DNA of 64,000 bases from Actinacidiphila acididurans (GCF_016918855.1 NZ_JADKYB010000004.1:1-64000), one strand, 5' to 3'. Numbered from the stretch's first letter, positions 38,036 through 48,512 are shown. Notes: a model not told the origin generated them from the letters alone. A program made the numbers and translations.

Positions 38036-38224
38036 GGTAACCGCGGGTACGGCCGAGCCCCTTGTTGCGTCCCTGACCGGCAACCGTAGGATCGTGCCCC
38101 GGAACGCTGCACGATTGCCCACTGGGGCCTAGAGTTTGACGCTACGTCATGAACCCGTGATCCGCCGACGCCTCCGCCGTGGCGTCGCCTACGCCCGGCC
38201 GAGCAGTCAGGGAGGCTCAGAGCA

Positions 38225-38905
38225 GTGGAAACCGGCGACCATCAGTACACGGGCGGGCCTCCTGGTGCCCGGGACCGGACCGGCCAGGCGGAGGCGTTCG
38301 ACGCCATCGGCGACCGGTACGACGAGGCGTTCCCGCACAAGGAGGGCCAGATCACGGCCGGCGCCTGGCTGGCGGCCTCCCTGGAGCCCGGCTCGCGGGT
38401 GCTCGACCTCGGCTGCGGCACCGGACTGCCGACCGCCCGCCAGTTGGTGACGGCGAAGATGCGGGTCACCGGAGTGGACCTGTCGTCCGGGATGCTGGCC
38501 CTGGCCCGGCGCAATGTGCCCGAGGCGGACCTGATCCGGGCCGACATCGCCGACCTGGTCGACGGCGGGCCGCTGGCCACCGGCAGTTTCGACGGGGTGA
38601 CCGCCTTCTTCTCGCTGCTGATGCTGCCCCGGCCGGAGATCCCGTTCGCCCTGGGCGCGATCCGCGACCTGCTGCGGCCGGGCGGGCTGCTGGCGCTGTC
38701 CATGGTCGAGGCCGACGTGGACGACATGATGATTCCGTTCATCGGTCACACAATCCGGGTATCCGGTTATCTACGGGACGAGCTGCACCATGTGGTGTCG
38801 GACGCGGGATTCGACGTGATCAAGGAGGATTCCTACGCGTACGCGCCGGCGACCATCGATGTGCCGCCGGAGGAGCAGATCTTCCTCTACTGCCGACGTG
38901 CCTGA
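38225..38905 (+). CDS. Class I SAM-dependent methyltransferase
   Basis: GTG 38225 has GGGAGG 9 nt upstream, giving 226 aa. Motif I is VLDLGCGTGLPTARQL, followed by VTGVDLSSGML (motif II acidic), FDGVTAFFSLLMLPRPEIPFALGAIRDLLRPGGLLALSM. The pattern fits small-molecule methyltransferases of the UbiE type. The substrate is not evident. The stop lies about 67 nt before the proposed start of the SpoIIE-type phosphatase gene. Confidence 0.88.
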   Translation: METGDHQYTGGPPGARDRTGQAEAFDAIGDRYDEAFPHKEGQITAGAWLAASLEPGSRVLDLGCGTGLPTARQLVTAKMRVTGVDLSSGMLALARRNVPEADLIRADIADLVDGGPLATGSFDGVTAFFSLLMLPRPEIPFALGAIRDLLRPGGLLALSMVEADVDDMMIPFIGHTIRVSGYLRDELHHVVSDAGFDVIKEDSYAYAPATIDVPPEEQIFLYCRRA

Positions 38906-38972
38906 CCTGACCAGGCCCGAGCGCGGCCGGACCGCTGCGGCCGGCGGCGTACCGACGGATGGAACGACACGC

Positions 38973-41327
38973 GTGACCAGCGACCCTCCACGACCGCCCC
39001 GCCCTCCCGCCGCGCCGCCCCCGGACCCGCGCGGCGCAGTCACCGTGCCCGCCGACGAGCCGCCCGGGCCGGGCGGCGACCCGGCCGGCGAACGGCCGCC
39101 GGTCGTCGCGCCCACGGCCCGAACGGACGGACCGCCGCCGGACGGGGACGACGGGCACGGCCTCCACGAGGACCACGAGGGCAACCACCCGCACGCCGGA
39201 CCCGGTGGCGGCCCGCGCTCGCACGAGGAGCCGTACGGGGACGGGTACGGGGAGTCGTACGAACCGGGTCCGGGGCCGTACGGTGGACCGCACACACGCG
39301 ACGGGGCGGGTGGGCCGGCGGATCCGGAGCAGGGCGGTCCGGACCAACCGGAGCCTCCCTACCCGCCGCAGCCGCAGTCCGGGCCGCAGTACGCACCGCC
39401 TTACACCGAGCAGCCGTTCGGACCGCCGTACGAACCGCCGTACGGGCAGCCGTACGACATGGGGGCGCTGCCGCCGATCCCGGCGCACGGGACCGGCTGG
39501 GTACCGGGAGAGGGGAGCGAGACCTTGGCGTCGTTCGTGAGCACGCCGCCGCGCGGCACCCCGCCGGCTGCGGCCGGGCACCCGGGGGACGAGGACTCCA
39601 CGGGGTTGCGCATCCCGATGCCCGTGCAGACCGGTCCGGAGGCGGACCGGCTGCGCTACGTGGGGGCCGCCACCCGGCGGATCGCCCGCGGCCTCGACCT
39701 GGACGAGATCCTGCTGGGCCTGTGCCGCTCGGCGGTGCCGGCCTTCGCCGACGCGATCCTGGTGTATCTGCGCGACCCGCTGCCGGTGGGCGACGAACGG
39801 CCGTCGGGCCCGCTGCGGTTGCGGCTGCGCCGCGCGGACGGCGGGCTTGACGGGCCGTCGGACCCGCCCGAGGACGCGCCGGTGGGCGTCGGCCCGGTAC
39901 TGCCCGCGCTGGAGGCCGGATACGGCGCCGAGAGCATCGCTGTGCTGCTGGACGGGCCGCTGGCGGAGGTGCTGCGCGGGGTGCGGCCGGTGTTCGCGGA
40001 CTCCCCGCGCGCCGCCGACGCGATCGCGGAACTGCTGGGCCGTTCGGAGACCCCGCTGCCGACCGGGCGGCGCGCGCTGCTGGCGCCGCTGCGCGGCCGG
40101 AGGCGGGTGATCGGCGCCGCCGTGCTGCTGCGCCGCACCGACCGCCCGGCGTTCGAGACCGACGACCTGCTGGTGGCCGCCCAGCTCGCCACGCACACCG
40201 CGCTCGGGGTGGACAAGGCGGTGCTGTACGGGCGCGAGGCGTACATCGCCGACGCCCTCCAGCGCGAGATGCTGCCCGACTCGCTGCCGCAGCCCACCGG
40301 CGTGCAGTTGGCCAGCCGCTACCTGCCGGCCGCCGAGTCGGCGCGGGTCGGCGGCGACTGGTACGACGCGATCCCGCTGCCCGGCAGCCGGGTGGCGCTG
40401 GTGGTCGGCGACGTGATGGGCCACTCCATGACGTCGGCGGCGATCATGGGCCAGCTGCGCACCACCGTGCAGACCCTGGCGGGCCTGGACCTGGCGCCGC
40501 AGGAAGTGCTCTACCACCTGGACGAGCAGGCCCAGCGGCTCGGCCAGGACCGGATGGCGACCTGCGTGTACGCGGTCTACGACCCGATCGCGCACCGCCT
40601 GGTGGTGGCCAACGCCGGTCATCCGCCGCCGGTGCTGCTGCACGCCGACGGTCTCGCGGAGGTGCTGCGGGTGCCGCCGGGCGCGCCGATCGGCGTGGGC
40701 GGGGTGCCGTTCGAGGCGGTGGAGCTGCCGGCGCCGGCCGGGGCGACCCTGCTGCTGTACACCGACGGCCTGGTGGAATCGCGCAGCCGCGACGTGTGGG
40801 GCGGCATCGAGTTGCTGCGGGAGCGGCTGCACGACGCGGCCGGCGTGGTCTCCCCGCCGCCGCTGGAGCCGCTGTGCGACGAGGTGCTGGAGATCCTCGG
40901 CCCCGGCGACCGGGACGACGACATCGCGCTGCTGGCCGCCCGGTTCGACGGGATCGCGCCGAGCGACGTCGCGTACTGGTTCCTGGAGCCGCAGGCGCAG
41001 ACCGCCGGCCGGGCCCGCCGCCTGGTCCGGCAGGCGCTGCGCCGCTGGGACCTGGAGGACCAGCTCGACGCGGCCGAACTGCTGGTCAGCGAGATCGTCA
41101 CCAACGCGGTGCGGTACGCCGAGCGGCCCATCACCCTGCGGCTGCTGCGCACCGACGTGCTGCGCTGCGAGGTCGGTGACGACGCGCCCCTGCTGCCCCG
41201 GATGCGCCATGCGGCGCCCGAGGAGGAGGGCGGCCGCGGGCTGTATCTGGTCAACCGCATGGCTCAGCGCTGGGGCGCCACCCGGCTGGGCGCGGGCAAG
41301 GTCGTCTGGTTCGAGCTGCCGCTGTAA
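38973..41327 (+). CDS. SpoIIE-type PP2C phosphatase with GAF and anti-sigma ATPase domains
   Basis: GTG 38973 is a best guess (GTG 38898 is in frame too); neither has a strong SD. The product is about 784 aa. Residues 1-215 are disordered and rich in Pro, Gly and Tyr. A GAF domain follows (about 225-390; [35 protein letters not shown]). The PP2C/SpoIIE domain (about 400-640) shows [30 protein letters not shown] and AGHPPPVLL. The C-terminal RsbW-like ATPase (about 655-784) shows [16 protein letters not shown] and [16 protein letters not shown]. Such proteins dephosphorylate anti-sigma antagonists and can also bind sigma factors in stress signalling. A 17-bp hairpin ends the unit. Confidence 0.92.
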   Translation: MTSDPPRPPRPPAAPPPDPRGAVTVPADEPPGPGGDPAGERPPVVAPTARTDGPPPDGDDGHGLHEDHEGNHPHAGPGGGPRSHEEPYGDGYGESYEPGPGPYGGPHTRDGAGGPADPEQGGPDQPEPPYPPQPQSGPQYAPPYTEQPFGPPYEPPYGQPYDMGALPPIPAHGTGWVPGEGSETLASFVSTPPRGTPPAAAGHPGDEDSTGLRIPMPVQTGPEADRLRYVGAATRRIARGLDLDEILLGLCRSAVPAFADAILVYLRDPLPVGDERPSGPLRLRLRRADGGLDGPSDPPEDAPVGVGPVLPALEAGYGAESIAVLLDGPLAEVLRGVRPVFADSPRAADAIAELLGRSETPLPTGRRALLAPLRGRRRVIGAAVLLRRTDRPAFETDDLLVAAQLATHTALGVDKAVLYGREAYIADALQREMLPDSLPQPTGVQLASRYLPAAESARVGGDWYDAIPLPGSRVALVVGDVMGHSMTSAAIMGQLRTTVQTLAGLDLAPQEVLYHLDEQAQRLGQDRMATCVYAVYDPIAHRLVVANAGHPPPVLLHADGLAEVLRVPPGAPIGVGGVPFEAVELPAPAGATLLLYTDGLVESRSRDVWGGIELLRERLHDAAGVVSPPPLEPLCDEVLEILGPGDRDDDIALLAARFDGIAPSDVAYWFLEPQAQTAGRARRLVRQALRRWDLEDQLDAAELLVSEIVTNAVRYAERPITLRLLRTDVLRCEVGDDAPLLPRMRHAAPEEEGGRGLYLVNRMAQRWGATRLGAGKVVWFELPL

Positions 41328-41345
41328 TCGACCGGAATCGTTTCC

Positions 41346-41382
41346 CGGGACGGCCCGCACACGGTGTGTGCGGGCCGTCCCG
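41346..41382 (+). terminator. Perfect 17-bp hairpin after the phosphatase gene
   Basis: CGGGACGGCCCGCACAC pairs with GTGTGCGGGCCGTCCCG around a GGT loop, 18 nt after the stop. It is the strongest terminator in the window. Confidence 0.85.
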
Positions 41383-41530
41383 TGTCACCACCCGGGTGGG
41401 CGAGGGCGGGGGCGCAGGCGGGTGGTTCCGCGGATGCCGGGCCGTGAGTCCGGTGCGAGTGTGGGTAGCAGCCATCCCGACGCGACATCGCAACGTGCCC
41501 GGCGCACCGCCGGACGGGAGGACCCACCCG

Positions 41531-42988
41531 ATGAGCACACCGAACTTCCAGCACACCACGAACAACGCCGGAATCCCCGTGGAGAGCGACGAGCACTCGC
41601 TGACCGTGGGCCCGGACGGCCCGATCCTGCTCCAGGACCACTATCTGATCGAGAAGATGGCCCAGTTCAACCGGGAGCGGGTCCCCGAGCGGGTGGTGCA
41701 CGCCAAGGGCAGCGGCGCGTACGGCCGCTTCGAGGTGACCAACGACGTCAGCGACTTCACCAAGGCCGACATGTTCCAGCCCGGTCGCAGCACCCGGATG
41801 CTGGCCCGCTTCTCCACCGTGGCCGGCGAGCAGGGCAGCCCGGACACCTGGCGCGACCCGCGCGGCTTCGCGCTGAAGTTCTACACCGAGCACGGCAACT
41901 ACGACCTGGTCGGCAACAACACCCCGGTCTTCTTCGTGCGGGACACCATCAAGTTCCAGGACTTCATCCGCAGCCAGAAGCGCCGCCCGGACAACGGCCT
42001 GCGCGACAACGACATGCAGTGGGACTTCTGGACCCTCTCCCCCGAGTCGGCCCACCAGGTCACCTGGCTGATGGGCGACCGCGGGATCCCCCGCACGTAC
42101 CGGAACATGAACGGCTACGGCTCGCACACGTACATGTGGATCAACGGCGCCGGCACCAGGTTCTGGGTGAAGTACCACTTCAAGACCGACCAGGGCATCG
42201 ACTACCTGACCCAGGAACAGGCCGACGAGACGGCCGGGCAGAACCCGGACGCGCACCGGCAGGACCTGTGGCAGGCGATCGACCGCGGCGACCACCCGTC
42301 GTGGACGCTGTGGGTGCAGATCATGCCGTTCGAGGACGCGGCGGACTACCGGTTCAACCCGTTCGACCTGACCAAGGTGTGGCCGCACGGCGACTACCCG
42401 CTGATCGAGGTCGGCCGGATGACGCTGGACACCAACCCCGAGGACTACTTCGTCCACATCGAGCAGGCCGCGTTCGAGCCGGCCAACATGGTGCCCGGCA
42501 TCGGCCCGTCGCCGGACAAGATGCTGCTGGGGCGGCTGTTCTCGTACCCGGACACGCACCGCTACCGGATCGGCCCCAACTACGCCCAGCTCCCGCCGAA
42601 CCGCCCGCACGTGCCGGTGCACTCCTACGCCAAGGACGGCCCGATGCGGTACGAGCCGAACCGGGTGGGGGCGCCGTACGCGCCGAACTCCTACGGCGGC
42701 CCGGCCGCCTCTCCGCAGGCCTACGGGGACATCACCGGCTGGCAGACCGCCGGTGAGATGGTCCGCGAGGCGTACACCATGCACCGCGAGGACGACGACT
42801 TCGGCCAGCCGGGCACGATGGTGCGCGAGGTGCTGGACGACGCGGCCCGCGACCGGCTGGTCTCCAACGTGGCCGGGCACCTCATGCAGGGCGTGAGCAC
42901 GCCGGTGCTGGAGCGGGCGCTGGAGTACTGGCGGCTGATCGACGCCAAGATCGGCGACCGGATCGCCGAGGCCGTCTCGCCCCGCTGA
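41531..42988 (+). CDS. Monofunctional haem catalase, small-subunit clade
   Basis: The 485-aa product starts at ATG 41531 with GGGAGG 9 nt upstream. The distal His is in [20 protein letters not shown], the Asn in [13 protein letters not shown] and the proximal Tyr in [16 protein letters not shown]. Length and the absence of a C-terminal flavodoxin-like domain place it in the small-subunit, clade-3-like group. It decomposes hydrogen peroxide in the cytoplasm. It is monocistronic between two strong hairpins. Confidence 0.96.
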   Translation: MSTPNFQHTTNNAGIPVESDEHSLTVGPDGPILLQDHYLIEKMAQFNRERVPERVVHAKGSGAYGRFEVTNDVSDFTKADMFQPGRSTRMLARFSTVAGEQGSPDTWRDPRGFALKFYTEHGNYDLVGNNTPVFFVRDTIKFQDFIRSQKRRPDNGLRDNDMQWDFWTLSPESAHQVTWLMGDRGIPRTYRNMNGYGSHTYMWINGAGTRFWVKYHFKTDQGIDYLTQEQADETAGQNPDAHRQDLWQAIDRGDHPSWTLWVQIMPFEDAADYRFNPFDLTKVWPHGDYPLIEVGRMTLDTNPEDYFVHIEQAAFEPANMVPGIGPSPDKMLLGRLFSYPDTHRYRIGPNYAQLPPNRPHVPVHSYAKDGPMRYEPNRVGAPYAPNSYGGPAASPQAYGDITGWQTAGEMVREAYTMHREDDDFGQPGTMVREVLDDAARDRLVSNVAGHLMQGVSTPVLERALEYWRLIDAKIGDRIAEAVSPR

Positions 42989-43022
42989 GCGGAACCGGGC
43001 CGCCGCGCCCGGCCCGACAGGC

Positions 43023-43065
43023 GCAGCCCCGGGGCACGTGAGGTTGTCCCGTCCCCCGGGGCTGC
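43023..43065 (+). terminator. 12-bp hairpin after the catalase gene
   Basis: GCAGCCCCGGGG pairs with CCCCGGGGCTGC across 19 nt, 34 nt after the catalase stop. Confidence 0.65.
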
Positions 43066-43129
43066 ATGTCCGGCCCCGGGAGGACCTGTGCGGGGTGCTG
43101 TGCGGGTTCGCGGGCACTCCCCGCTGCGC

Positions 43130-43148
43130 GTATACACGCGGTGTATAC
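43130..43148. promoter_or_regulatory. Palindromic operator GTATACAC-GCG-GTGTATAC
   Basis: A perfect 19-bp palindrome lies 21 bp before the PadR ATG and overlaps the -35/spacer of the promoter whose -10 box is TAGTGT (43157-43162). This is the expected place and form for a PadR autorepressor site; GTATAC arms resemble the ATGT-8-ACAT type sites of the family. Confidence 0.75.
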
Positions 43149-43156
43149 CCATGGTG

Positions 43157-43162
43157 TAGTGT
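43157..43162 (+). promoter_or_regulatory. -10 box TAGTGT of leaderless padR promoter
   Basis: TAGTGT lies 7 nt before ATG 43170 with no SD, just downstream of the palindromic operator. Confidence 0.5.
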
Positions 43163-43169
43163 CCTCGGC

Positions 43170-43694
43170 ATGTCAATCGGCCACACCCTGCTCGGACTTC
43201 TGGAGTCCGGGCCGCGCCACGGTTACGACCTCAAGCGCGCCTTCGACGAACGCTTCGGACACGACCGGCCGCTCGCCTACGGCCAGGTCTACGCCACGAT
43301 GGCCAGGCTGCTGAAGAACGGCCTGGTCGAGGTGGAGGGCATCGAGCCCGGCGGCGGCCCGGAACGCAAGCGGTACGCCATCACCGAGGCCGGCGTCACC
43401 GACGTCGAGAGCTGGCTCGCGCAGGCGGAGAAGCCCGAGCCGTATCTCCAGACCACCCTTTACACCAAGGTGGTACTCGCCCTGCTCACCGGCCGTTCGG
43501 CGGCCGAGCTGCTGGACACCCAGCGCGCCGAACACCTGCGGCTGATGCGCGAGCTGACCCGGCGCAAGGCCGGTGGCGACTTGGCCGACCAACTCATCTG
43601 CGACCACGCGCTGTTCCACCTGGAGGCGGACCTGCGCTGGCTGGAACTGACCGCGGCCCGGCTGGACGAGCTCGCCGCGGAGGTGACCGCGTGA
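43170..43694 (+). CDS. PadR-family transcriptional repressor
   Basis: The 174-aa product has the PadR winged helix: MSIGHTLLGLLESGPRHGYDLKRAFDERFG, YGQVYATMARLLKNGLVEVEGIE, RKRYAITEAGVTDVESWLA. The C-terminal helical half (about 95-174) is the dimer and Vir_act-alpha_C-like part. The gene overlaps the ABC ATPase gene by 4 nt (GTGA), so the three genes 43170-46917 form one operon. It probably represses its own operon through the upstream palindrome; the inducing ligand is likely a substrate of the transporter. Confidence 0.93.
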   Translation: MSIGHTLLGLLESGPRHGYDLKRAFDERFGHDRPLAYGQVYATMARLLKNGLVEVEGIEPGGGPERKRYAITEAGVTDVESWLAQAEKPEPYLQTTLYTKVVLALLTGRSAAELLDTQRAEHLRLMRELTRRKAGGDLADQLICDHALFHLEADLRWLELTAARLDELAAEVTA

Positions 43695-44383
43695 ACGAGG
43701 CCACCGACACCGACCTGCTGGTCGGCACCGGCGTGCGCAAGACGTACGGCCACACCGCCGCCCTCGACGGCGCGAACCTGCGCATACGGCCCGGCGAAGT
43801 GGTGGCCGTGATGGGCCCGTCCGGCTCGGGGAAGTCCACCCTCCTGCACTGCCTGGCCGGGATCGTCCCGGTCGACGGCGGCCAGGTCCGCTACCGCGGC
43901 CGGGACCTGGCGGCGATGTCCGACGCCGAACGCAGCGCCCTGCGCCGCACCGAGTTCGGCTTCGTCTTCCAGTTCGGCCGCCTGGTGCCGGAACTGACCT
44001 GCCTGGAGAACGTGGCGATACCCCTGCGGCTGGCCGGCACCCGCCGCCGCGCCGCCGAGGCCGAGGCCGCCGCGTGGCTGGACCGCCTGGAGGTCGCCGA
44101 CGTGGCCGGCCAGCGCCCCGGCGACATCTCCGGCGGCCAGGGCCAGCGTGTCGCCGTGGCCCGCGCGCTGGTCGGCGGCCCCCGGGTGATCTTCGCCGAC
44201 GAACCGACCGGCGCCCTGGACTCCCTGAACGGCGAGCGCGTGATGCGCCTGCTGACCGACGCGGCCCGCGACACCGGCGCCGCGGTCGTCCTGGTCACCC
44301 ACGAGGCCCGGGTCGCCGCCTACTCCGACCGGGAAATCGTCGTGCGGGACGGGAAGACGCGCGACATGGCGAACGCGTCATGA
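43691..44383 (+). CDS. ABC transporter ATP-binding protein (MacB/LolD type)
   Basis: The 230-aa ATPase shows Walker A GPSGSGKSTLL, Q-loop FVFQFGRLVPELTCLENV, signature ISGGQGQRVAVARAL, Walker B VIFADEPTGALD and H-loop LVTHE. The GALD form of the D-loop is typical of MacB/Lol-like exporters. GTG 43691 overlaps the padR stop and its own stop overlaps the permease start (ATGA). With the FtsX-like permease it should form an exporter or mechanotransmission ABC system. Confidence 0.95.
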   Translation: MNEATDTDLLVGTGVRKTYGHTAALDGANLRIRPGEVVAVMGPSGSGKSTLLHCLAGIVPVDGGQVRYRGRDLAAMSDAERSALRRTEFGFVFQFGRLVPELTCLENVAIPLRLAGTRRRAAEAEAAAWLDRLEVADVAGQRPGDISGGQGQRVAVARALVGGPRVIFADEPTGALDSLNGERVMRLLTDAARDTGAAVVLVTHEARVAAYSDREIVVRDGKTRDMANAS

Positions 44384-46917
44384 GGGCGGAACACGAGCCC
44401 GGGGGCGGCTCGGGGGGTGGCCGCGGGGGGTACGGGGGCCGTGGCGGTCACGACGACAGCGGCGATCGCGCGGGACACGGCGGACACGCGGGCCGCGGCG
44501 GCCAGAGCGACCCCGGCGTCCACGGCGGTCACACCCGCGAGGCCGCCCGGCCGTCAACCGGGGTGCGGGCCTGGGGCCGGGACCTGTCGCTGGGGGCGCG
44601 GTTCGCGGCCGGGGGCGGGCGCGAGGGCTGGATCCGGACGGTCCTCACGGCCGTCGGGGTCGGGCTCGGCGTCGCGCTGCTGCTGCTGGCCGCGGCGGTT
44701 CCGGCCATGCTGAACACCCGGCAGGATCGGGAGGAGGCCCGCGACGTCTTCCTCGGCGCGCCTGTGACCGCGGCCACCAGCCGTACGCTGCTGGCCGCCG
44801 ACGGCTCCACCACGTACCACGGCAAGGACATCGCGGGGGTGCTGCTGCTCGCCGAGGGGGCGCAGGCCCCGCACCCGCCGGGCACCCGGGCGGTGCCCGC
44901 GCCCGGGCAGATGGTGGTCTCCCCCGCGCTGAAGAAGCTGCTGGCGGCCTCGCCGCTGCTGCGGGCCCGCCTGCCGTACAGGATCACCGGCACCATCTTG
45001 CACGCCGGGCTGGCGGGCCCGGCCGAGCTGTACTACTACGCGGGCAGCGACCAGTTGGTGGCCCGCGACGCCCATGGCCGGGGCAACGCCCAGCGGGTGG
45101 ACGCCTTCCGGAACACGAACGGCCCGGAGATGCTGGGCCCCACCTTCCAGCTGCTGCTGGTGACCATGCTGGTCGTCCTGCTGCTGCCGGTCGCGGTGTT
45201 CATCGGCACCGCGGTACGCCTGGGCGGCGAGCGGCGCGACGCCCGGCTGGCCGCACTGCGGCTGGTCGGCGCCGACATCGCGGCGACCCGGCGCATCGCG
45301 GCCGGCGAGGCGCTGGCCGGGGCGCTGGGCGGCCTGCTGCTCGGCGCGCTGTTCTTCCTGGCCGGCCGTCAGCTCGCGGCGCACGTCACCATCCACGGCA
45401 TCTCCGCCTATCCCGCCGACATCCGGCCCGGCGCCGCGCTGACCGTGCTGGTGGTGCTGGCGGTGCCGGCCGCCGCGGTGGCGGTGACCATGCTGACCCT
45501 GCGCGGCACGGTGGTCGAACCGCTCGGCGTGGTACGGCAGAGCGCCGTACGCCGCCGCGCCCTGTGGTGGCGGCTGACGGTCCCGGCGCTCGGCCTGCTG
45601 CTGCTGGCCCCGCTGTTCGGCACGGTCGGCACCTCGGGAAGCGGCCCGGGAAACGTGAGCACCTACCAGATCGCGGCCGGCACGGTGCTGCTGCTGTGCG
45701 GGGTGACCGCGCTGCTCCCGTGGCTGGTGGAGACCGTGGTGGGCCGGCTGCGCGGCGGCCCGGTCGCCTGGCAGCTCGCCACCCGCAGGCTCCAGCTGAG
45801 CAGCAACGCCTCGGCCCGCCTGGTCAGCGGCGTCACCGTCGCGGTGGCCGGGGCGATCGCCCTGCAGATGCTGTTCGCCGGGGTGGGCGACGACTTCGTC
45901 CACGACACCGGCGCCGACCCCGCCCGCGCCCAGACGATGGTCTCGGCCGACATCGCCGACGGCGGCCGGGCACGAACCGTCACCGAGGCAGTCGCGCACA
46001 CCACCGGGGTCACCCGGTCGTACGGCTGGATCACCGCCGACGCCACCGGGGCGGACGCCCGGCGCTCCCCCGAGAACGCCCTCTACGTGCCGCTCGCGGT
46101 CGCCGACTGCTCGATCCTGACCCAGCTGGCCACCATCGGCTCCTGCGCTCCCGGCGGCGTCTACGCCGTCCCGATGCCCGGGGGCGAGGGGCCGGCCATG
46201 CCCTCCTACGCCCGGGCGGGCACGCGGCTCGACCTCAACCTGCCGGAGGGCGACACGTACACCGGCCAACCCCGGCCGTGGACCGTCCCGGCCGGCGTCC
46301 GCCCGGCGACCACCCGCGCCGACTTCTTCGGCAACCGCTTCCGGGGCCTGCTCGTCACCCCGCAGGCGATCGACGTCCGCGCCCTGACCGAGCCGACCGT
46401 CCAGGTCGCGGTCCGCCTCGCCCCGGGCAGGCCCGACGCCGTCGAGTACCTGCGCAACACCGCCGCGCGCCTGGGCGTCGGCACCCGGGTGGCGCCCATC
46501 AGCATCACGGTCACCAAGCGCAGCTACGTCCAGTTGCGCAGCGGCCTGTTCGCCGGCGCGGCACTGGTGATGGCCCTCATCGGGGCGAGCCTCCTGGTCA
46601 CCATGCTGGAGCAGTTGCGGGACCGCAGGAAACTGCTGGCCGTCCTGGTGGCCTTCGGCACGAAGCGGACGGTCCTCGCCTGGTCCGTGCTCTGGCAGAC
46701 CGCGCTTCCCGTGTTCCTCGGCCTCGTCCTCGCCTGCGCCGGCGGCCTCGGCCTCGGCGGCGCGCTTCTCGCCCTCGCCGGACGCCCCTTCCACGTGGAC
46801 TGGGGCAGCGTCCTCGGCATGTCGGCGATCGGCTCCGCCGTGGTTCTCGGGGTGACCTTGCTCAGCCTTCCGCCTCTGTGGAGGTTGATGCGGGCGGACG
46901 GTTTGCGGACGGAGTAG
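44380..46917 (+). CDS. FtsX/MacB-like ABC transporter permease
   Basis: The 845-aa product starts at ATG 44380, overlapping the ATPase stop. A Gly/His-rich cytoplasmic N-terminus (GGGSGGGRGGYGGRGGHD, HGGHAGRGG) is unusual and could bind metal. The first membrane segment (VLTAVGVGLGVALLLLAAAVPAML) is followed by a large extracytoplasmic domain. Further membrane segments include LLLVTMLVVLLLPVAVFIGTAV, ALAGALGGLLLGALFFLAG, ALTVLVVLAVPAAAVAVTML and four more around the second half, each FtsX-like module ending RGTVV or RADGLRTE. The duplicated FtsX architecture is typical of actinobacterial exporters under PadR control. It converges on the AI-2E gene with 11 nt between stops. Confidence 0.92.
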   Translation: MRAEHEPGGGSGGGRGGYGGRGGHDDSGDRAGHGGHAGRGGQSDPGVHGGHTREAARPSTGVRAWGRDLSLGARFAAGGGREGWIRTVLTAVGVGLGVALLLLAAAVPAMLNTRQDREEARDVFLGAPVTAATSRTLLAADGSTTYHGKDIAGVLLLAEGAQAPHPPGTRAVPAPGQMVVSPALKKLLAASPLLRARLPYRITGTILHAGLAGPAELYYYAGSDQLVARDAHGRGNAQRVDAFRNTNGPEMLGPTFQLLLVTMLVVLLLPVAVFIGTAVRLGGERRDARLAALRLVGADIAATRRIAAGEALAGALGGLLLGALFFLAGRQLAAHVTIHGISAYPADIRPGAALTVLVVLAVPAAAVAVTMLTLRGTVVEPLGVVRQSAVRRRALWWRLTVPALGLLLLAPLFGTVGTSGSGPGNVSTYQIAAGTVLLLCGVTALLPWLVETVVGRLRGGPVAWQLATRRLQLSSNASARLVSGVTVAVAGAIALQMLFAGVGDDFVHDTGADPARAQTMVSADIADGGRARTVTEAVAHTTGVTRSYGWITADATGADARRSPENALYVPLAVADCSILTQLATIGSCAPGGVYAVPMPGGEGPAMPSYARAGTRLDLNLPEGDTYTGQPRPWTVPAGVRPATTRADFFGNRFRGLLVTPQAIDVRALTEPTVQVAVRLAPGRPDAVEYLRNTAARLGVGTRVAPISITVTKRSYVQLRSGLFAGAALVMALIGASLLVTMLEQLRDRRKLLAVLVAFGTKRTVLAWSVLWQTALPVFLGLVLACAGGLGLGGALLALAGRPFHVDWGSVLGMSAIGSAVVLGVTLLSLPPLWRLMRADGLRTE

Positions 46918-46928
46918 CTCTTCCCTTG

Positions 46929-48512
46929 CTACCGACCCGGAGGGGCAGTTGCTGCCGTCTCCGGGTCGTCGGTCGTGGTCGGTTGCTCGCGCTCACGCGG
47001 CGCCAGCCGCACATCAGACTCAGCCTCGCGCCCCTGGGGTGCCGGCTCCGCCGGCGGTTCGACCGCTTGGGCACCGTAGATCTCCTCGGCAGCCCTCGCG
47101 GCGGCGAGTTGCTTGGAGTAGGCCCGCAGGTAGGAGACGACCGTGTTGCCGACGGCCACCAGGGGGACGGCGGTCACCGCGCCGCCGATGCCCGCGACGA
47201 GCGAACCCGCGGCGACGGAGAGGACGACCGCGAGGGGGTGGACACGGACCGCGCGGCCGAGGATGAAGGGCTGGAGGATGTGGCCCTCGATCTGCTGGAC
47301 CGCGAGGACGACGCCGAGGACCATGAGGGCGCTGACCGGGCCCTCGGTGACCAGGGCGACGACGACCGCTATGGCACCGGAGGTCACCGCGCCGACGAGG
47401 GGCACGAAGGAGCACAGGAAGATCAGGACGGCGAGCGGCACCGCCATGGGGACGCCGAGGAAGAAGATGCCGATGCCGATGCAGATGGCGTCGATGAGGG
47501 CGACCAGGACCGTGCCGCGCACGTAGTGGGTGAGGGTGTTCCAGGCGCGGGGGCCTGCGCCGCCCAGCCCCTCGCGGGCGTTCTCGGGGAACAGCCGCAG
47601 CACCCAGTTCCAGATGTTGGGGCCGTCGTAGAGCAGGAACAGCGTGCTGAACATCGTCAGCAGCATGCCGGTGATGAAGTCGACGAGGAAGGTGACGCCC
47701 TGCAGCCCGGCGTCGGTGAGCTGCTTGGTGTTGTGACTCAGCGCGTTGCTGAGGTTGTTGGCGACCTGGTTGATCTGGTCCTCGGTCACGTGGAAGGGGC
47801 TGTTGAGCAGCCACTTCTTGCCCTCGGCGATACCGTCCTGGAGGCTGCTGGACAGGTTGTCGACGTTGTCCATGACCTGCCAGACAACGAACCAGCCGAC
47901 CAGGCCGATGATGACGAAGCCGCTGATGCAGACGATCGCGGTGGCCAGCCCGGCCGGAACCCCGGACCGTTTGAGCCGGGCCACGAACGGCTGGAGCAGG
48001 GCGGTGATGAGCAGCGCGGCGGCGAAGGACAGGACCACCAGCCGGATCGCGCCGATCACCCGCATCAGCACCCAGACGGTGCCGGCCAGGATCAGCAGCC
48101 GCCAGCCGATCTCGGCGGCGACGCGCATGCTCCACGGGACCACGGACACCGGGTCGGTGACCGGTCCGGTGCGCTGGGCGGGCAGCGAGACCCTGGGCGG
48201 GGCGGTGAACGGGCCGGCGTCGACCGGGGCCTCGGCGGCCGGGTCGGCGGCGGCGTTGTCCTTGGTGCGAGCGTTGTCCTTGGCGCGCGGGGAGTCCGGA
48301 GTTGCTGGTGCCGGAACGGGCTCGGCGGTCGCCTCCGGTACGGGTACCGGTGCGGCGACCGCCGATGCGGCTGCGGATGGTGCCGGGTCGAGGTGCGGCT
48401 CGCGCTCCTCGGCGTCCCGCGCGGTGATCCTGGCGTGCCGTTCCTCCAGCCGTCCGGCCAGATTGGCCAGTCCGGCGGCGAGCGCGGCGCTCCAGTGACG
48501 CTTGTCCGGCAT
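46929..48512 (-). CDS. AI-2E family transporter (TqsA/YdiK-like permease)
   Basis: The 527-aa product starts at ATG 48512 with GGGGAG upstream. About 100 N-terminal residues are Ala/Pro-rich and disordered, with an imperfect repeat (AKDNARTKDNA). The permease core has about eight membrane segments including LLILAGTVWVLMRVIGAI, VVLSFAAALLITALLQPFVARL, FVIIGLVGWFVVWQVM, and the conserved PFILGRAVRVHPLAVVLSVAAGSLVAGIGGAVTAVPLVAV. The family exports or exchanges small molecules; a role in AI-2 transport is not implied for Streptomyces. Confidence 0.92.
   Translation of the reverse strand: MPDKRHWSAALAAGLANLAGRLEERHARITARDAEEREPHLDPAPSAAASAVAAPVPVPEATAEPVPAPATPDSPRAKDNARTKDNAAADPAAEAPVDAGPFTAPPRVSLPAQRTGPVTDPVSVVPWSMRVAAEIGWRLLILAGTVWVLMRVIGAIRLVVLSFAAALLITALLQPFVARLKRSGVPAGLATAIVCISGFVIIGLVGWFVVWQVMDNVDNLSSSLQDGIAEGKKWLLNSPFHVTEDQINQVANNLSNALSHNTKQLTDAGLQGVTFLVDFITGMLLTMFSTLFLLYDGPNIWNWVLRLFPENAREGLGGAGPRAWNTLTHYVRGTVLVALIDAICIGIGIFFLGVPMAVPLAVLIFLCSFVPLVGAVTSGAIAVVVALVTEGPVSALMVLGVVLAVQQIEGHILQPFILGRAVRVHPLAVVLSVAAGSLVAGIGGAVTAVPLVAVGNTVVSYLRAYSKQLAAARAAEEIYGAQAVEPPAEPAPQGREAESDVRLAPREREQPTTTDDPETAATAPPGR

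Noticed and set aside
38820..41360. 846-codon minus-strand frame opposite the SpoIIE-type gene
   Set aside because: Shadow frame rich in Arg, His and Gln with no domain; the plus-strand GAF-SpoIIE-HATPase frame is certain.
44554..46794. 746-codon minus-strand frame opposite the ABC permease gene
   Set aside because: Gly/Arg/Gln-rich antisense frame produced by GC-skewed codons; no start signals.
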